DNA of 64,000 bases from Ardenticatenaceae bacterium (GTDB lineage Bacteria; Chloroflexota; Anaerolineae; Promineifilales; Promineifilaceae). The stretch covers positions 1 to 64,000 of the forward strand of contig JACKCD010000011.1 of NCBI GenBank assembly GCA_020634215.1, in the 5' to 3' direction. This document shows positions 1 to 9,100 of this stretch, in pieces. The first letter of the stretch is position 1, and each line of letters begins with the position of its first letter. The translations under genes were made by a program, and so were the position numbers. Under the pieces are notes generated by a model. It saw nothing but the letters and a program-made list of their open reading frames with translations. It was not told where the DNA came from and did no database searches.

Positions 1-533
1 GTGTAGACCCCTTTGATTTGTTTGGCGGCCCAGTGAAAACCGGCCGTTTCCAGCACCCAGGCATCGAAGGGGTCGGCAATGATGAAGCTGTTGTGGTAGT
101 AAAATTGGTGGGTGAAGCCGCAGTTGCCCCCTTGCCCGTGTGTCGCTAGTAGGGTGGTGATGATGGCAAGGGCTTCGCGGGCGGTGGTGCTGCGCTCTAG
201 TGCCAGCCGCAGCAAATCCATGCCGGTGAGGGTGCGTCCTTTTTCGTAGGGGATTTTGGTGAAGACGGCTTCGTTGCCGATGGCAACGCCGTGTTCGTTG
301 ACCCCCATCTCGGCTCCCCACATCCAGAATGGTTTGGCGAGGAGGACAGCGTGGGTGTGGGCGGCTTGGGGAATGGTGATGTAGGTGCATGGCACCTGGC
401 TACCGGCCGGATGGTCGGCGGCGGGAACGTGGAGCAGATGATGAGCCTCATTGGGTTCGCGGTCGGAGTTTTTGCCAAAAATGGTGCTGCCGTCGGCGGT
501 GACGGCTCCGGTGGCGACAACTGTATCACACAT
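1..533 (-). CDS. Peptidase C69 / secernin-type dipeptidase, N-terminal part
   Basis: Read leftward from the ATG at 531-533, this frame stays open to the window edge, so about 177 N-terminal residues are visible and the C-terminus is missing. The protein begins MCDTVVATG, then VTADGSTIFGKNSDREPNE, the typical start of C69/secernin family N-terminal nucleophile hydrolases. In these, Cys2 is exposed by removal of Met1 and is the nucleophile; family members are dipeptidases. Further matches are WGAEMGVNEHGVAIGNEA and QGGNCGFTHQFYYHNSF. The next gene is divergent, 190 bases away. Family assignment is firm from the N-terminal motif; the substrate is unknown. Confidence 0.85.
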   Translation of the reverse strand, partial: MCDTVVATGAVTADGSTIFGKNSDREPNEAHHLLHVPAADHPAGSQVPCTYITIPQAAHTHAVLLAKPFWMWGAEMGVNEHGVAIGNEAVFTKIPYEKGRTLTGMDLLRLALERSTTAREALAIITTLLATHGQGGNCGFTHQFYYHNSFIIADPFDAWVLETAGFHWAAKQIKGVY

Positions 534-617
534 GGTTTACCTCGCTTCTTGACCAACAGATAGAAGGTTGTTAAGCTCCATTTTGATTGATTTGGTCGGT
601 TTGTGCAACGTGAAGCA

Positions 618-657
618 AAAATAGGACGCTGATTTTCCTGATTTTCCTGATTTAGGT
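618..657. repeat. Half copy of a dispersed repeat with ATAGGACGC
   Basis: The gap upstream of the 5'-nucleotidase gene contains ATAGGACGCTGATTT followed by two TTTTCCTGA units. The same start (ATAGGACGCAGATTT) opens the inverted repeat at 41576-41644, so this looks like a partial copy of one dispersed family. No promoter could be recognised in the gap. Confidence 0.45.
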
Positions 658-723
658 GAATGTCGTTTTACATCTGCTTTACATGCAGGAAAATCTGTGT
701 TCTAGCTGCATTTAGGAAAGATC

Positions 724-2316
724 ATGAGAAAGGGTTTGTTTGTTTTGCTATTGCTGTTGGGGGGCTGCCAGCCGAGTCCGATTGAGGTAACGCCTACGCC
801 GGAACTGGTTGTGACGAGTATGTTTGAGGGGTTTGGGGCGGTGGAGGAGGCAGAAACGGCCGTTTCCACGCCCACCGCACTCCCCATTTTGCCCACCCAA
901 GCGGTTGCCGAGGAAGAAACGGCCGTTTCCGCCAGCAACACCATCCGCGAAATCTCCATCCTCTACACCAACGACGAACACGGCTGGATGCTGGGAACGG
1001 AAAAAGGGGCTGGCGCAGCCAATCTGCTGGGGCTGTGGCAAGAAGTGGAAGGCTACCAACCAAACGGCAGCACCATCATCCTCAGCGGGGGTGACATGTG
1101 GACGGGGCCAGCCATTTCCACCTGGTTTCAGGGAGAAAGCATGGCGCAGGTAATGAACCAGATGGGGTATGCAGCGGCAGCCGTGGGCAACCATGAGTTT
1201 GATTTTGGGCTGGATGTGCTGCGGCAGCGGGCAGAGGAATCTAGTTTTCCCTTTGTCAGTGCCAACATCCGCCGCAAAAGTGATGGTAGCGTACCAACTG
1301 ATCTTGGCATTCAGCCGTATGTGCTGCAAACGGTTAATGAGGTTGTGGTGGGGATTATTGGGCTGACAACCACCACCACGCCGGTGACGACCAATCCTGT
1401 GAATGTGAGTGAGTTTGAATTTATTGATTATGCTACGGCTTTGGAAGACGTGGTGCCACAGGCCAAAGCGGCGGGAGCGGAGCTGATTTTGGTTCCGGCC
1501 CACATTTGCCGGGCAGAAGTGATGGCGCTGGCGCAGCAAATTGGGGCGTTGGGGGTGCATTTGCTGGGGGGCGGCCATTGCAATGAACTGTTTGCCGAGA
1601 CGGTGAACGGGATGGTGGTGCTGGAAAGTGGTGGCAACATGGGGAGTTATGCCTGGGCGACGCTGCAATTTGACACGGCGACGGATGAGGTGGTGGCGAG
1701 TGCGGTGGGGGTGCGGCAGAACCAGGATGGGGTGGCGGATGCGGGGTTGGCGGAGACGGTTGGGGGGTGGGAAACGGCCGTTTCTGCCGAGCTTGATGTG
1801 GTGATTGGCTATAGCGAAAACGGGCTGGAGCAGCGCGGCGCGGCCATGCAAAATTTGGTGACCAATGCGTGGCTCGATGCTTTCCCCACCGCCGATGCCG
1901 CCATCACCAACCTGGGCGGCTTTCGCGCCCCGCTGCCACCGGGGGAAATTACGCTGGGCGGGCTGATTACGGTGCTGCCGTTTAGCAACGTGATTGTGGA
2001 TGTGGCAATGACGGGGAAGCAACTGCGGGAGCTGTTTATGCTGGCCGATGGTGAAGCGGCGATTGGCGGGCTGGACAGGGTGCAGGGGCAGCTAACGCTG
2101 ACGCGCACGGGGGAAATTGTAGACCCGGGAAAGATTTACCACGTTTTGGTGAATGATTTTATGTATGCGGGTGGGGATAATTACGGGGTGTTGGCGGTCT
2201 ATGACCCGAATGCTTACAATACGAGCGTGGATTGGCGGCAGCCGGTGATTGATTGGCTGCTGGCGCAGGAATTGTCGGCGGAACGGCCGTTGGAAGCGGT
2301 GATCGGTAATCAGTGA
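724..2316 (+). CDS. 5'-nucleotidase family metallophosphoesterase, lipoprotein
   Basis: A secreted, lipid-anchored nucleotidase/phosphoesterase of 530 aa. The N-terminus is a type II signal peptide with lipobox LGGC (Cys15). The metallophosphoesterase domain shows TNDEHG (about 82-87), GGDMW (about 122), GNHEFDFG (about 155) and GGGHCNE (about 283). The last motif is GGHSH or GGHSQ in relatives, so one metal ligand position is Asn here. The C-terminal 5'-nucleotidase domain (about 350-530) carries NLGGFRAPLPPG and FMYAGGDNYG. A linker at 40-75 contains two ETAVS segments encoded by the window's iterated palindrome. AGGAAAG precedes the ATG. The last codons and stop (VIGNQ) lie inside a heptamer repeat. 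Confidence 0.88.
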   Translation: MRKGLFVLLLLLGGCQPSPIEVTPTPELVVTSMFEGFGAVEEAETAVSTPTALPILPTQAVAEEETAVSASNTIREISILYTNDEHGWMLGTEKGAGAANLLGLWQEVEGYQPNGSTIILSGGDMWTGPAISTWFQGESMAQVMNQMGYAAAAVGNHEFDFGLDVLRQRAEESSFPFVSANIRRKSDGSVPTDLGIQPYVLQTVNEVVVGIIGLTTTTTPVTTNPVNVSEFEFIDYATALEDVVPQAKAAGAELILVPAHICRAEVMALAQQIGALGVHLLGGGHCNELFAETVNGMVVLESGGNMGSYAWATLQFDTATDEVVASAVGVRQNQDGVADAGLAETVGGWETAVSAELDVVIGYSENGLEQRGAAMQNLVTNAWLDAFPTADAAITNLGGFRAPLPPGEITLGGLITVLPFSNVIVDVAMTGKQLRELFMLADGEAAIGGLDRVQGQLTLTRTGEIVDPGKIYHVLVNDFMYAGGDNYGVLAVYDPNAYNTSVDWRQPVIDWLLAQELSAERPLEAVIGNQ

Positions 2317-2372
2317 CCAGTAATCGGTAATCAGTACATACCACTGATTACCGATTACTGTTTACTGTTTAC
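2301..2372. repeat. Inverted tandem heptamer repeat (GTAATCR family)
   Basis: Heptamer units GTAATCA/GTAATCG run forward (about 2303-2334) and then, after a short loop, as TGATTAC/CGATTAC units (2343-2360), so the RNA would fold into a hairpin. Degenerate TTTACTG units follow. The left arm overlaps the last codons and stop of the 5'-nucleotidase gene. There is no T-tract, so it is not a standard intrinsic terminator. Confidence 0.8.
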
Positions 2373-2388
2373 TGTTTCGGAGAAGGTT

Positions 2389-2934
2389 ATGGAAGAAACA
2401 AGAGAACAACACGATGAAACACGGGGAGAATGGTTGCGGTTTGGGGTGTTGGTGGGGGTGCTGTTGGGGACGATTTTGGTGGTGTGGGCGGTACGGCCGT
2501 TTGTAACTAGCCGCGTCGTGCCAGCTTTTTTGGGTGATTGGGGTGGACATCAGGTGTCGCTGCCTATTTTGGAAGCGGGGGAGGCTCCGGTACAGGAGGA
2601 AAGTGGCACTGGTGGGGTAGTGGTGGAGGAAGAAACGGCCGTTGAGAGCGAAGCCACACCATCTGAAATCATGCCCAATGATACAGCCGACGACGAAGGT
2701 GCAAGCAGTGATACGGCGACAAAAAGCGCAGGGTATCCAGCACCAGCGACTGAAGAACAATCTGAAGAGCAAGCCCCTATCAGTGAAATCACGCATACAG
2801 TCCAGCCAGGTGATACGCTATTCCGCATTGCACAACAGTACAACGTTACAATTGAGCAAATTGTGATGGCTAACAAGATTACCAACCCCAACCAGATTGC
2901 CATTGGCGACACGCTGAAAATTCCGCAACCATAA
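2389..2934 (+). CDS. Membrane-anchored LysM-domain protein
   Basis: A 181-aa protein with a short N-terminal cytoplasmic tail, one membrane segment (about 16-38), an acidic Ser/Thr/Glu-rich linker and one C-terminal LysM domain (about 133-180, HTVQPGDTLFRIAQQYN to IAIGDTLKIP). LysM domains bind peptidoglycan or related glycans, so the protein probably links membrane and wall. GGAGAAGG lies just upstream of the ATG. The linker carries EETAVES, encoded by one copy of the iterated palindrome. No catalytic domain is visible. Confidence 0.85.
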   Translation: MEETREQHDETRGEWLRFGVLVGVLLGTILVVWAVRPFVTSRVVPAFLGDWGGHQVSLPILEAGEAPVQEESGTGGVVVEEETAVESEATPSEIMPNDTADDEGASSDTATKSAGYPAPATEEQSEEQAPISEITHTVQPGDTLFRIAQQYNVTIEQIVMANKITNPNQIAIGDTLKIPQP

Positions 2935-3059
2935 CGTGTTTTTCACGGATACCTCATGCCAATCCGGTTGACTTTCCCATTAAAGTTGCTTATCGTTACC
3001 TCATACGAGCAAGAGTTCACCTTCTCGGAAGAAGTTGAACTTCTCGTTTTGTAGGTCGA

Positions 3060-4025
3060 GTGGAGGTTGTTCGACTGAACACAGAAGAAAGTAGAGGGCG
3101 CGTCGTAAAGGCGCAAAGCGGTTTTTTCTGGGTAAAAACCCAGCAGCACGGTGTGGTTGTGTCGCAGTTGCCGGGCCGGATGAAAAAAGATAGGCAAAAT
3201 ACGGACTTAACGGCCGTTGGCGATTGGGTCACTATCACCCTTAACAAAGACAAGACCGGCACCATTGCCACAGTTGAAGAACGGCACAGCACGCTGTCGC
3301 GCACTCGCCCTGTGGCTGGTTCACGCAGTCTTCGCAGCGACCGCGAGCAAGTGTTGATCGCCAATGTTGACCAAGTTGTTTTTGTGTTTGCCGCCAAAAA
3401 CCCGGAGCCAAATCTGCGGAAGCTGGATCGTTTTTTGGTGGTTGCAGAAATGAACGAACTTCCCGCCATTATTTGCCTGAACAAAATTGATCTCATAGAT
3501 TTGGCGCAGCTTCAGCAAGAGTTTGCCTTGTATGAAACGCTAGGTTATGAGGTGGTCTACACGAGTGTCAAAACGGGTTATGGGGTAGAGACCCTGCGGC
3601 AACAGTTGGCAGGCAAGCTGTCGGTTTTTGCCGGGTCGTCGGGTGTGGGCAAGTCGAGCCTGCTCAATGCCATCCAGCCAGGGCTTGGTTTGCAGGTGAA
3701 AGATGTGAGCGAGGCCACTGGCAAGGGGATGCACACGACCCGCTACACGGAAATGTTTCCGCTAGACGTAGGTGGCTATGTGGCCGACACGCCCGGCATT
3801 CGCGGGTTGGCACTGTTTGACGTAGAGCCGAGCGAACTGGATGCCTATTTCCGTGAGATAGCACCGCTGGTGGCGGATTGCCAGTTTAGCAATTGCACCC
3901 ACCGCAACGAGCCGAAGTGCGCGGTGCGGGCAGCGGTAGCCGATGGCCGTATTGCACCGCAGCGTTATGAGAGTTATTTGCGCCTACGTGAAGAGCATGA
4001 TGTATTGGATCAGGCGATGTATTAG
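3060..4025 (+). CDS. rsgA: Ribosome small-subunit-dependent GTPase A
   Basis: RsgA helps 30S subunit maturation and is a circularly permuted GTPase. The N-terminal OB-fold starts GRVVKAQSGFFWV. The GTPase motifs come in permuted order: G4 NKIDLID (about 141), G1 GSSGVGKSS (about 193), G3 DTPGIRG (about 243). The C-terminal zinc region has CQFSNCTH and EPKCAV (about 274-289). Length, 321 aa, is normal. The start taken is GTG at 3060; no strong ribosome binding site is visible and the exact start is uncertain. The following lipoprotein starts 4 bases after the stop, suggesting one transcript. Confidence 0.93.
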   Translation: MEVVRLNTEESRGRVVKAQSGFFWVKTQQHGVVVSQLPGRMKKDRQNTDLTAVGDWVTITLNKDKTGTIATVEERHSTLSRTRPVAGSRSLRSDREQVLIANVDQVVFVFAAKNPEPNLRKLDRFLVVAEMNELPAIICLNKIDLIDLAQLQQEFALYETLGYEVVYTSVKTGYGVETLRQQLAGKLSVFAGSSGVGKSSLLNAIQPGLGLQVKDVSEATGKGMHTTRYTEMFPLDVGGYVADTPGIRGLALFDVEPSELDAYFREIAPLVADCQFSNCTHRNEPKCAVRAAVADGRIAPQRYESYLRLREEHDVLDQAMY

Positions 4026-4029
4026 CATT

Positions 4030-4974
4030 ATGATGCGTGTTTGGATTGGTTTCTGGGTTGGCTTAATGTTGTTGGGGCTGGCTGGATGTGGGCAAACATC
4101 GGCTGGTTTGGCACAGGTTCCCAGCACAGGGGTTCCGGTTGAGAACCGCTTTGAGGCGACGTATTTGGCGTTAGGTGGGGCGCGGACGCTGGGTGAGCCG
4201 ATTACGCGGGGGTTTGTGGTGGGGGAAAACGGCCGTTTTGCCCAATATTATGAACGAGCGCGACTGGATGAGACAGCCAACGGGGTTGTGCCATATCCGC
4301 TGGGCGTATGGGCATATGAAGGGGTAAACCAAACGGCCGTTGTGCCAGGAGCTATGCCCGCTAACGCTCAGGCCCGCACCTTTGCCTCTGGCATTCAGGT
4401 TTTTGACGCATTTTTAGCTTTTTATGACGCTTATGATGGGGAGACGCTGCTGGGCGAGCCGCTTTCGCCGCAGTTTGAAGAGGGCGGGGTGTGGACGCAA
4501 TATTTTACAAACGGCCGTTTGGAGTGGCACCCCGCTTTGCCCGTTGGGCAGCGCGTTCAGCTTGGGCTGCTGGGGCAAGCACACTTTCAGGAAGAAATGG
4601 TGGCCGTCTATGAAGCCGAAGCCCAGAGTTTTATTCCAGTGGCACTGGCTGGATTAACAAAGGCGCGGGTAAGAGCGGCCGTTGGCTACCCCATTTTATA
4701 TGCCGGTGATCGGCAGGTGCTGCACGTGACGGTCACAACGGCCGATGAAACCACGCCCGCCGCTGACATTTCCCTTCACGCGACCATTGTTTATGCCGAT
4801 GAGCGCGAACAAACGGTTGATTTGCCTGCAACAAATGAGGATGGCTACAGCCAACAAACGCTGCCTTTACCCGATCTGATGCCGGGGCAAGATGTGACCA
4901 TTCGGGTGGAGGCGCTAAATGGCGGTGGGGAACCTATTGGGAAGACGGTGCTGATCTTCAAAACGTGGTGGTAA
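4030..4974 (+). CDS. Lipoprotein of unknown function
   Basis: A 314-aa exported lipoprotein starting at ATG 4030 (a second ATG follows directly). The signal peptide ends LLGLAGC. The open frame extends upstream into rsgA, but that part would hide the signal peptide, so the internal start is preferred. The middle (about 35-210) repeats patterns such as LGEPITRGF, GRFAQYYERARLD, LGEPLSPQF and WTQYFTNGRLEWHP, which looks like a duplicated wall-associated repeat. The C-terminus (about 225-314) resembles an Ig-like beta-sandwich. Several copies of the iterated palindrome encode its NGRF, TAV and NGRL stretches. No enzymatic motif was recognised. Confidence 0.75.
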   Translation: MMRVWIGFWVGLMLLGLAGCGQTSAGLAQVPSTGVPVENRFEATYLALGGARTLGEPITRGFVVGENGRFAQYYERARLDETANGVVPYPLGVWAYEGVNQTAVVPGAMPANAQARTFASGIQVFDAFLAFYDAYDGETLLGEPLSPQFEEGGVWTQYFTNGRLEWHPALPVGQRVQLGLLGQAHFQEEMVAVYEAEAQSFIPVALAGLTKARVRAAVGYPILYAGDRQVLHVTVTTADETTPAADISLHATIVYADEREQTVDLPATNEDGYSQQTLPLPDLMPGQDVTIRVEALNGGGEPIGKTVLIFKTWW

Positions 4975-5003
4975 CGGCCGTTTCGTTAGCCAAGTTGTCT
5001 TCC

Positions 5004-5675
5004 TTACGACAAGTTTTCCGGCAAGGAGTTGGTGTAGGAGCGTAGGGGGTCGGCAAAACGGCCGTTTGTCCCTGCCACCCGCCGCCGTTTTTCCTCCGTT
5101 TGCACACTCCCCACAACCACATACTCAATATCTATCACTACCTGCTTGCGAGCTAGATCCAATTTACGCACGTCTGCCTTTTTCACAGTCAAGCGCGTCA
5201 ACACCGATAGCTCTGTCAACAGCGCATCCTGATTTGCCAACAAAGCTGGCTCAAAATCATGCAAAATCAGCTGTGTCTTATGTGTTTTGGCGCTGGGCAA
5301 CAAACGCGGATGGTCAACGACATAGGCCGACAAAAGAATAAAAGCATTTGAGACCAACAGCAAGACTGGGTTTTCCATACCAACCGCATTGATAACGGAA
5401 ATGGCAATAGCACCAAAGAAGTAAGTCAGCTCGCGCTTGCTAAAAGCCGTGCTGCGAATACGCATAACGGCCAAAATGGCAAAGAGGGTGAAGGCAAATT
5501 GGGAGCTAATCTCAAAATTAATGTTGAGAAACGGGAACATGAAGAGGTTGAAGGTGAGAAACAGCGTGAAATTGCCCCGATCCTGGTGCCGCCGATAGTA
5601 AATGAGATAGGCAAAAATAAAGATGGCAAGCAAATTAAGCCCAAAGTGAAATAAAAGCGAAGTGTAAATAGACAT
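5004..5675 (-). CDS. DUF4956-like membrane protein
   Basis: A 223-aa protein with about four membrane segments in the first 125 residues (for example LLFHFGLNLLAIFIFAYLIY), then a soluble C-terminal domain containing LILHDFEPALLANQDALL and a beta-rich end. The core FAILAVMRIRSTAFSKRELTYFF resembles DUF4956 proteins, which occur beside VTC-type polyphosphate polymerase domains in other genomes. No such partner is next to it here. It converges with the lipoprotein gene. The family assignment is from memory of the pattern and moderate. Confidence 0.65.
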   Translation of the reverse strand: MSIYTSLLFHFGLNLLAIFIFAYLIYYRRHQDRGNFTLFLTFNLFMFPFLNINFEISSQFAFTLFAILAVMRIRSTAFSKRELTYFFGAIAISVINAVGMENPVLLLVSNAFILLSAYVVDHPRLLPSAKTHKTQLILHDFEPALLANQDALLTELSVLTRLTVKKADVRKLDLARKQVVIDIEYVVVGSVQTEEKRRRVAGTNGRFADPLRSYTNSLPENLS

Positions 5676-6055
5676 GAGGTATGACTTCCTTCAACACCGT
5701 AAGGTTTGTTTCATTTTGCTGCAAGCAAAGCAAAGCAAACTTGCCATTTGGCTAAAGGCGTCAAAGGTGGGCAGCCGTTGCAAGCCATTCGCAAGTGTGG
5801 GGATGTTGTGCAGACTATTTGATTGTTTTATTGTATCGGCCTGTAGCAAACGGCCGTTTTCTGCCCTGTTGCGGGGAATCAGTGCGTCAAGGCAGTCCTT
5901 CACAGACCATTATACCCAAAACGCTTACAGCCCAAATGACGATCCCTACCCCTCCCTGTTGCACGAGTTTGCCAACTGACCAGGAAGGAGTAACATTCCC
6001 GACCGTATGGTTGCGCCACAAACATGGCTAGGCCAATCAAAATTAGGAGACCTGT
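5676..6055. other. 380-base intergenic region
   Basis: This gap separates the divergent DUF4956 and Lon-like genes. It holds one intergenic copy of the palindrome (near 5850) and an AGGAGA ribosome binding site at 6042-6047 for the protease gene. Short open frames here have no recognisable content, and no clear promoter was found. Confidence 0.5.
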
Positions 6056-8455
6056 ATGCCAATTACGCCTTTAACGCCAGATAAACTGCGCCTTGTTTGT
6101 GATGCCAGTCAGTTTGAATTCGCCACAACGGCCGATTTAATGCCACGAACCACCATCATCGGCCAGCCACGCGGCACACGCGCCATAGAATTTGGCATGG
6201 GCATCCAAAGCCACGGATACAATATCTACGCTTTGGGGCAAATGGGGACGGGGCGAGCCACCGCGCTGGAGCGTTTCTTGCAAAACCATGCCGTCAACAT
6301 GCCGCGCCCGTCGGACTGGGTTTATGTCCACAACTTTGAAACACCCCACCAGCCACGCGCATTGGAACTGGCGGCCGGCGAGGGCAAGCTGTTTCAGGAG
6401 CGAATGGGGCGGTTGCTGGCCGATTTGCAAAACGAGCTGCCGCGTGCCTTTGACACCGACAGCTATCGGGATGCAGTGCGCGACATGCGGGTGCAGTTTG
6501 AGCGGCAGCGGGATGAGCTACTGCGGCAAATGCAGGAGCAAGCCACCCAGGTAGGGTTTGCCCTGCTCAATACGCCGTCGGGGCTGGTGGCGGGGCCGGT
6601 GCGTGAAGGACAGCCGTTGACGATGCAGGATGTGGAGCAGATGACCCCGGAGCAACGGCTGGTGCTGGAGCAAGCGCAAATACAGCTAAATGAGGCGTTA
6701 GACGAAACGCTGGATGAGATACGAGTGCGGGAGGGCAAGGCGCGGACACAGGTGGAGCAAGTTGACCGCGAGGTGGCGGCGGCGGCGATCAAGCATTGTT
6801 TTACGCAAATGCGGGGGATGTATGAGGGGAAAACGGCCGTTTTAACCTACCTCAACGCCCTGCACGACGACGTGCTTAACAGCCTCGACACCTTTGCCCC
6901 CGCTGACGACGAAGATGGGCAACCCCCTGACTTGCGCCGCTATGAAGTCAATTTGCTGGTCAACAATGCCGAAACCCAGGGTGCGCCGGTCATCATGGAG
7001 ATGAACCCGACCTATTTCAACCTGTTTGGGCGGATCGAGTATGAGATGGTCAACGGCATGGCAATGACCCACTTCACCAACATCAAGTGTGGGGCACTGC
7101 ATTGGGCTAACGGCGGCTTTTTGCTGCTCTATGCCGCCGACCTGCTCAAATACCCCGATGCGTGGGACGCGCTGAAGCGGGCGCTAAAGTCGGCACAAAT
7201 TTTGGTGCAGCAGCCCAACATCTTTAACGAAAATGCTCCCGTGCTGGCAAAATCGCTGTCGCCAGAGCCGATTCCGCTGCAAGTCAAAATTGTGCTGCTG
7301 GGCAACCCGGAGCTTTATTACGCGCTGTACCATCGGGACGAGGAGTTTAGCGAGTTGTTTAAGGTGCGGGCTGATTTTGATTCGCGGATGTTGCGTACGT
7401 TGGAGAGCGAGTTGGCGTATGCGGAGTTTGTGGCGACGCGCTGCCACGAGGAAAATTTGCGCCATTTTGACAAAACGGCCGTTGCCAAGGTTATTGAACA
7501 CGGGGCACGGCTGGCGGAAGAGCAAGCGTATTTAAGCACCAAGTTTGGGGCAATTGCCGATTTGGTGCGGGAGGCAAGCTTTTGGGCGGGGATTAACGGC
7601 CGTTCCCTTGTCACCGCCGCCGATGTCGCCCAGGCCATAGCCGAACGCACCGAGCGCAACAACCACGTCGAAAAGCGGATTCAGGAAAGTATTCTCAAAA
7701 ACACGATCTTTATTGCCACCGACGGCGAAGTCGTGGGGCAGGTCAATGGGCTGACCATCATTGATTTGGGCGATTACACCTTTGGGCAGCCAGGCCGCAT
7801 TACGGCCCGAACCTACATGGGGGAGGATGGGGTAGTACATATTGAACGGCAAACAGAAATGTCTGGCCCCATCCATGATAAGGGGCTGCTGACGCTGATG
7901 GGGTATTTGGGCGGAACCTACGCCCGCAGCCAGCCGCTATCGCTGTCGGCCAGCCTGACCTTTGAGCAAAATTATGGCGGGATTGATGGGGACAGTGCTT
8001 CGTCAACCGAGCTTTATGCGCTGCTGTCAAGCCTGGCGGAACTGCCGATTCAGCAGGGCATTGCGGTAACGGGTTCGGTGAACCAGCGGGGAGAGGTGCA
8101 GCCGATTGGGGGAGTGAATGAGAAAATTGAGGGATTTTTCAAAATTTGCGCGGCACGGAGGCTAACAGGCAAACAGGGGGTGCTGATTCCGGCGAGCAAT
8201 GTGGATGAGTTGATGCTGGATGAGGCGGTAGTAACGGCCGTTTCTGCCAACCAATTTCACATCTGGTCAATTACCACCGTGGATGAGGGGATGGAAGTAC
8301 TCACCGGAGTTCCTGCGGGAGAGCGCAACCCGGACGGCAGCTACCCGGAAGGAACCGTCCATCGGCTGGTGCAGGATCGGCTGCTAAAGCTGGCGCTTGA
8401 TTTGAAATCGTTTGGCAATGAGGGGGATGACGACGACGAGGAAAAGGAAGATTAG
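6056..8455 (+). CDS. Lon-related ATP-dependent protease (AAA_32 type)
   Basis: A 799-aa cytoplasmic protease of the Lon-like group with an AAA_32 N-terminal region. The P-loop position reads GQMGTGRATALERF (about 60), with Arg where Lys is expected. A long helical insertion (about 130-260) follows, then the rest of the AAA module. The C-terminal Lon proteolytic domain has the Ser motif GDSASSTE (about 645) and the catalytic Lys motif GGVNEKIEGFF (about 688), giving an intact Ser-Lys dyad. AGGAGA with 8-base spacing supports the ATG. The acidic tail (DDDDEEKED) is notable. The protease assignment is strong; ATP dependence is less certain because of the P-loop. Confidence 0.9.
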   Translation: MPITPLTPDKLRLVCDASQFEFATTADLMPRTTIIGQPRGTRAIEFGMGIQSHGYNIYALGQMGTGRATALERFLQNHAVNMPRPSDWVYVHNFETPHQPRALELAAGEGKLFQERMGRLLADLQNELPRAFDTDSYRDAVRDMRVQFERQRDELLRQMQEQATQVGFALLNTPSGLVAGPVREGQPLTMQDVEQMTPEQRLVLEQAQIQLNEALDETLDEIRVREGKARTQVEQVDREVAAAAIKHCFTQMRGMYEGKTAVLTYLNALHDDVLNSLDTFAPADDEDGQPPDLRRYEVNLLVNNAETQGAPVIMEMNPTYFNLFGRIEYEMVNGMAMTHFTNIKCGALHWANGGFLLLYAADLLKYPDAWDALKRALKSAQILVQQPNIFNENAPVLAKSLSPEPIPLQVKIVLLGNPELYYALYHRDEEFSELFKVRADFDSRMLRTLESELAYAEFVATRCHEENLRHFDKTAVAKVIEHGARLAEEQAYLSTKFGAIADLVREASFWAGINGRSLVTAADVAQAIAERTERNNHVEKRIQESILKNTIFIATDGEVVGQVNGLTIIDLGDYTFGQPGRITARTYMGEDGVVHIERQTEMSGPIHDKGLLTLMGYLGGTYARSQPLSLSASLTFEQNYGGIDGDSASSTELYALLSSLAELPIQQGIAVTGSVNQRGEVQPIGGVNEKIEGFFKICAARRLTGKQGVLIPASNVDELMLDEAVVTAVSANQFHIWSITTVDEGMEVLTGVPAGERNPDGSYPEGTVHRLVQDRLLKLALDLKSFGNEGDDDDEEKED

Positions 8456-8502
8456 CGGCAATTGGAGATGGTTACAGGTTCACGATCTCCTATCTCTACT
8501 CT

Positions 8503-9045
8503 CTAATTATGCTGAAGATAAACGGCCGTTCTTAACACCCCCACCACGCTTTTGGCATCCTGCAAACGGCCGTCTTGCGCCATTGCCACCAGCTCCGGCA
8601 GCGGCATTGCCACCACCTCAATCAACTCATCCACATCCCCATCCAATGGGTCAGGGTGTAGCCCTTCAGCCAAATAAAGCGCCAGCAGTTCATTTGACAG
8701 CCCCGGAGCAGGCCAGACTTGTCCTAGCGGCGTAAAGCTATCGGCGCGAAACCCCGTTTCCTCGCGCAGTTCGCGCTGGGCGCAAAGCAAAAAATCTTCG
8801 CCCCACTCCCGCGTTCCGGCCGGCAGCTCCAAAATCGTTTGCCCCAACGTCACCCGATATTGCTGCAGCATCAAAATCTCAACCCCGGTTTCGCGGCGGC
8901 GAATGGGAACCAGCACCACCGCCCCCGGATGATTAACCATTCCCTTAGTCACCACCTGACCATTGGGCGTTTCAATCTGCAGTTCGTGCAACTGCCAGGA
9001 ATCGGCCGTCCAGACCTCTTTTTGGGCAACGACTTTTAAGCTCAT
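8503..9045 (-). CDS. NUDIX hydrolase, ADP-ribose pyrophosphatase-like
   Basis: A 180-aa NUDIX enzyme. The NUDIX box reads from GTREWGEDFLLCAQ into RELREETGF (about 97-119), matching GX5EX7REUXEEXGU, the Mg-binding helix for hydrolysing nucleoside diphosphates linked to another group. Preceding strands (VVLVPIRRR, QTILELPAG) and the following PAPGLSNELLALYLAEGL are typical of ADP-ribose/ADP-sugar pyrophosphatases. It lies downstream of the LysM lipoprotein on the same strand, with an intrinsic terminator between them, so it is probably transcribed separately. Confidence 0.88.
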   Translation of the reverse strand: MSLKVVAQKEVWTADSWQLHELQIETPNGQVVTKGMVNHPGAVVLVPIRRRETGVEILMLQQYRVTLGQTILELPAGTREWGEDFLLCAQRELREETGFRADSFTPLGQVWPAPGLSNELLALYLAEGLHPDPLDGDVDELIEVVAMPLPELVAMAQDGRLQDAKSVVGVLRTAVYLQHN

Positions 9046-9052
9046 CGTTCAT

Positions 9053-9085
9053 AAAAAACCTCTGAGGTCTCAAAGACCTCAGAGG
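9053..9085 (-). terminator. Intrinsic terminator of the LysM lipoprotein gene
   Basis: A perfect 12-bp stem CCTCTGAGGTCT (9059-9070) / AGACCTCAGAGG (9074-9085) with a 3-base loop sits beside AAAAAA (9053-9058). Read on the minus strand this is a strong hairpin followed by six U, just after the stop at 9101. Confidence 0.88.
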
Positions 9086-9100
9086 CTTCAGCTACCAATC

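Noticed and set aside
197..556. Open frame rich in Pro and Ser on the minus strand at the left edge
   Set aside because: Another minus-strand frame, starting at 533, encodes an unmistakable C69 peptidase N-terminus, so the Pro-rich frame is a shadow.
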